Shown here piece by piece: positions 63,602 through 64,000 of a stretch of 64,000 nucleotides of DNA. The position numbers and the translations under genes are program-made. The stretch lies in NCBI GenBank assembly GCA_910574195.1, contig CAJTBF010000003.1, positions 62,001 to 126,000 on the forward strand, read 5' to 3'. The DNA comes from Lachnospiraceae bacterium. Lineage in GTDB: Bacteria; Bacillota; Clostridia; Lachnospirales; Lachnospiraceae. Below the pieces are notes generated by a model that worked only from the letters and a program-made list of their open reading frames with translations, did no database searches and was not told the DNA's origin. Every line of letters begins with the position of its first letter. Position 1 is the first letter of the stretch.

Positions 63602-64000
63602 TTACTCTTCCTTTTTCTTTCCCTTTTTCATAACAACATCCGACGCTCTCTCCCAGAGTGCAACGGCCATACAGGCAGATCCAATCCCAATACACAGCCC
63701 TGCCAGTACATCCGTAGGATAATGCACCCCCACATAAAGCCTGGAACACGCGATCAATCCTGCCAGAACAAGACAGGCAGCGCTCCCTTTGCCCGGCATT
63801 TTCCTCCAATAGACAAATGCTGCCGCAAAAGAAGCGCAGGTATGTCCGGAAGGAAACGAGAAATCTTTCTGCGCTTCAATCAGGCGCTGCAGACCCTCCA
63901 CTGTTTCATACGGACGCACACGCGCAACCAGATTTTTTAACAGCACGTTGGTACATAGCGCACCAATCAAAAGTGCCAGAAGGGCGGTCAATCCCACCTG
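63602..64000 (-). CDS. PAP2-family membrane phosphatase (N-terminus cut by window edge)
   Basis: The visible C-terminal ~132 residues contain the three phosphatase motifs of PAP2: KNLVARVRPYE (motif C1), PSGHT (C2) and SRLYVGVHYPTDVLAG (C3). Membrane helices lie around them and a basic KKGKKKEE tail follows. Substrates in this family include undecaprenyl-pyrophosphate, phosphatidic acid and phosphatidylglycerophosphate; the specific one cannot be told. The start lies beyond base 64000. Confidence 0.92.
   Translation of the reverse strand, partial: QVGLTALLALLIGALCTNVLLKNLVARVRPYETVEGLQRLIEAQKDFSFPSGHTCASFAAAFVYWRKMPGKGSAACLVLAGLIACSRLYVGVHYPTDVLAGLCIGIGSACMAVALWERASDVVMKKGKKKEE

Noticed and set aside
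1-64000. tRNA, rRNA, CRISPR array, phage or complete insertion sequence
   Set aside because: Looked for CCA-ended cloverleaf genes, rRNA cores, regularly spaced repeats, integrases and transposases; none seen by eye. A tRNAscan or ISfinder run would be decisive.

Overview
The window looks like a chromosomal segment of a low-to-mid-GC, spore-former-related Firmicute, most likely a gut Lachnospiraceae (Blautia/Dorea-like). The reasons are the Clostridia-style gene neighbourhoods (ylxM-ffh, tig-clpP-clpX-lon-engB, secA-prfB-hom, hprK next to a ROK glucokinase), a Firmicutes-type class III fructose-bisphosphatase, a stand-alone Spo0A-C-like protein and a high-cysteine HCB-type peptide. This placement is from gene content and protein character only. 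I saw no rRNA, tRNA, CRISPR array, prophage or complete insertion sequence.

Layout. 1-1087: start of ffh and ylxM (minus strand). 1287-3149: GH13 amylase with a repeat-rich tail. 3359-4301: LytTR response regulator and a small partner. 4642-6198: a Fic/VbhA-type toxin-antitoxin module with a broken third ORF, bracketed by 42-bp direct repeats; this is the clearest accessory island. 6308-9191: subtilase, high-cysteine peptide and two unknown genes. 9210-13060: thioesterase, an odd TruA and feoAB. 13303-18355: malQ-glgP and a divergent AraC regulator (alpha-glucan use). 18328-21373: PHP phosphoesterase, membrane protein, asnA. 21440-29356: a protein-quality operon, tig-clpP-clpX-lon-engB plus an AI-2E-type exporter. 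29685-33606: DJ-1 protein, CYTH protein, XRE regulator, DUF3788 protein and a purine permease. 33745-40096: secA-prfB-hom and a COG3635 protein probably acting as homoserine kinase. 40295-45468: orphan HisA, lipoprotein, fbp, dapB and a tandem OB-fold SSB. 45797-52645: typA, PsiE-like protein, hpf, YigZ and a class A PBP. 53100-59049: ftsH-uvrC-hprK-glcK. 59262-64000: DUF1846 protein, Spo0A-C-like protein, pyrG and the end of a PAP2 phosphatase gene.

How the genes work together. Carbon handling dominates: amylase, 4-alpha-glucanotransferase, glycogen phosphorylase, glucokinase, HPr kinase and FBPase form a glucan-to-hexose-phosphate route with its carbon-control sensor. Protein fate is a second theme: SRP, SecA, trigger factor, ClpXP, Lon, FtsH, RF2, TypA and HPF. 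Aspartate-family amino acids (hom, putative homoserine kinase, dapB, asnA) are a third.

Most unusual signals. The prfB programmed-frameshift site reads CTT TAA C instead of CTT TGA C. A TruA-family enzyme has Glu where the catalytic Asp belongs. Three families of intergenic repeat are scattered between genes: one carries CCCATCCGGGCATCC, one is a multi-hairpin element built around GTAACAGTTCAG, and one begins TTTTTGCATACTGC. The rest of the window is mostly ordinary housekeeping sequence.
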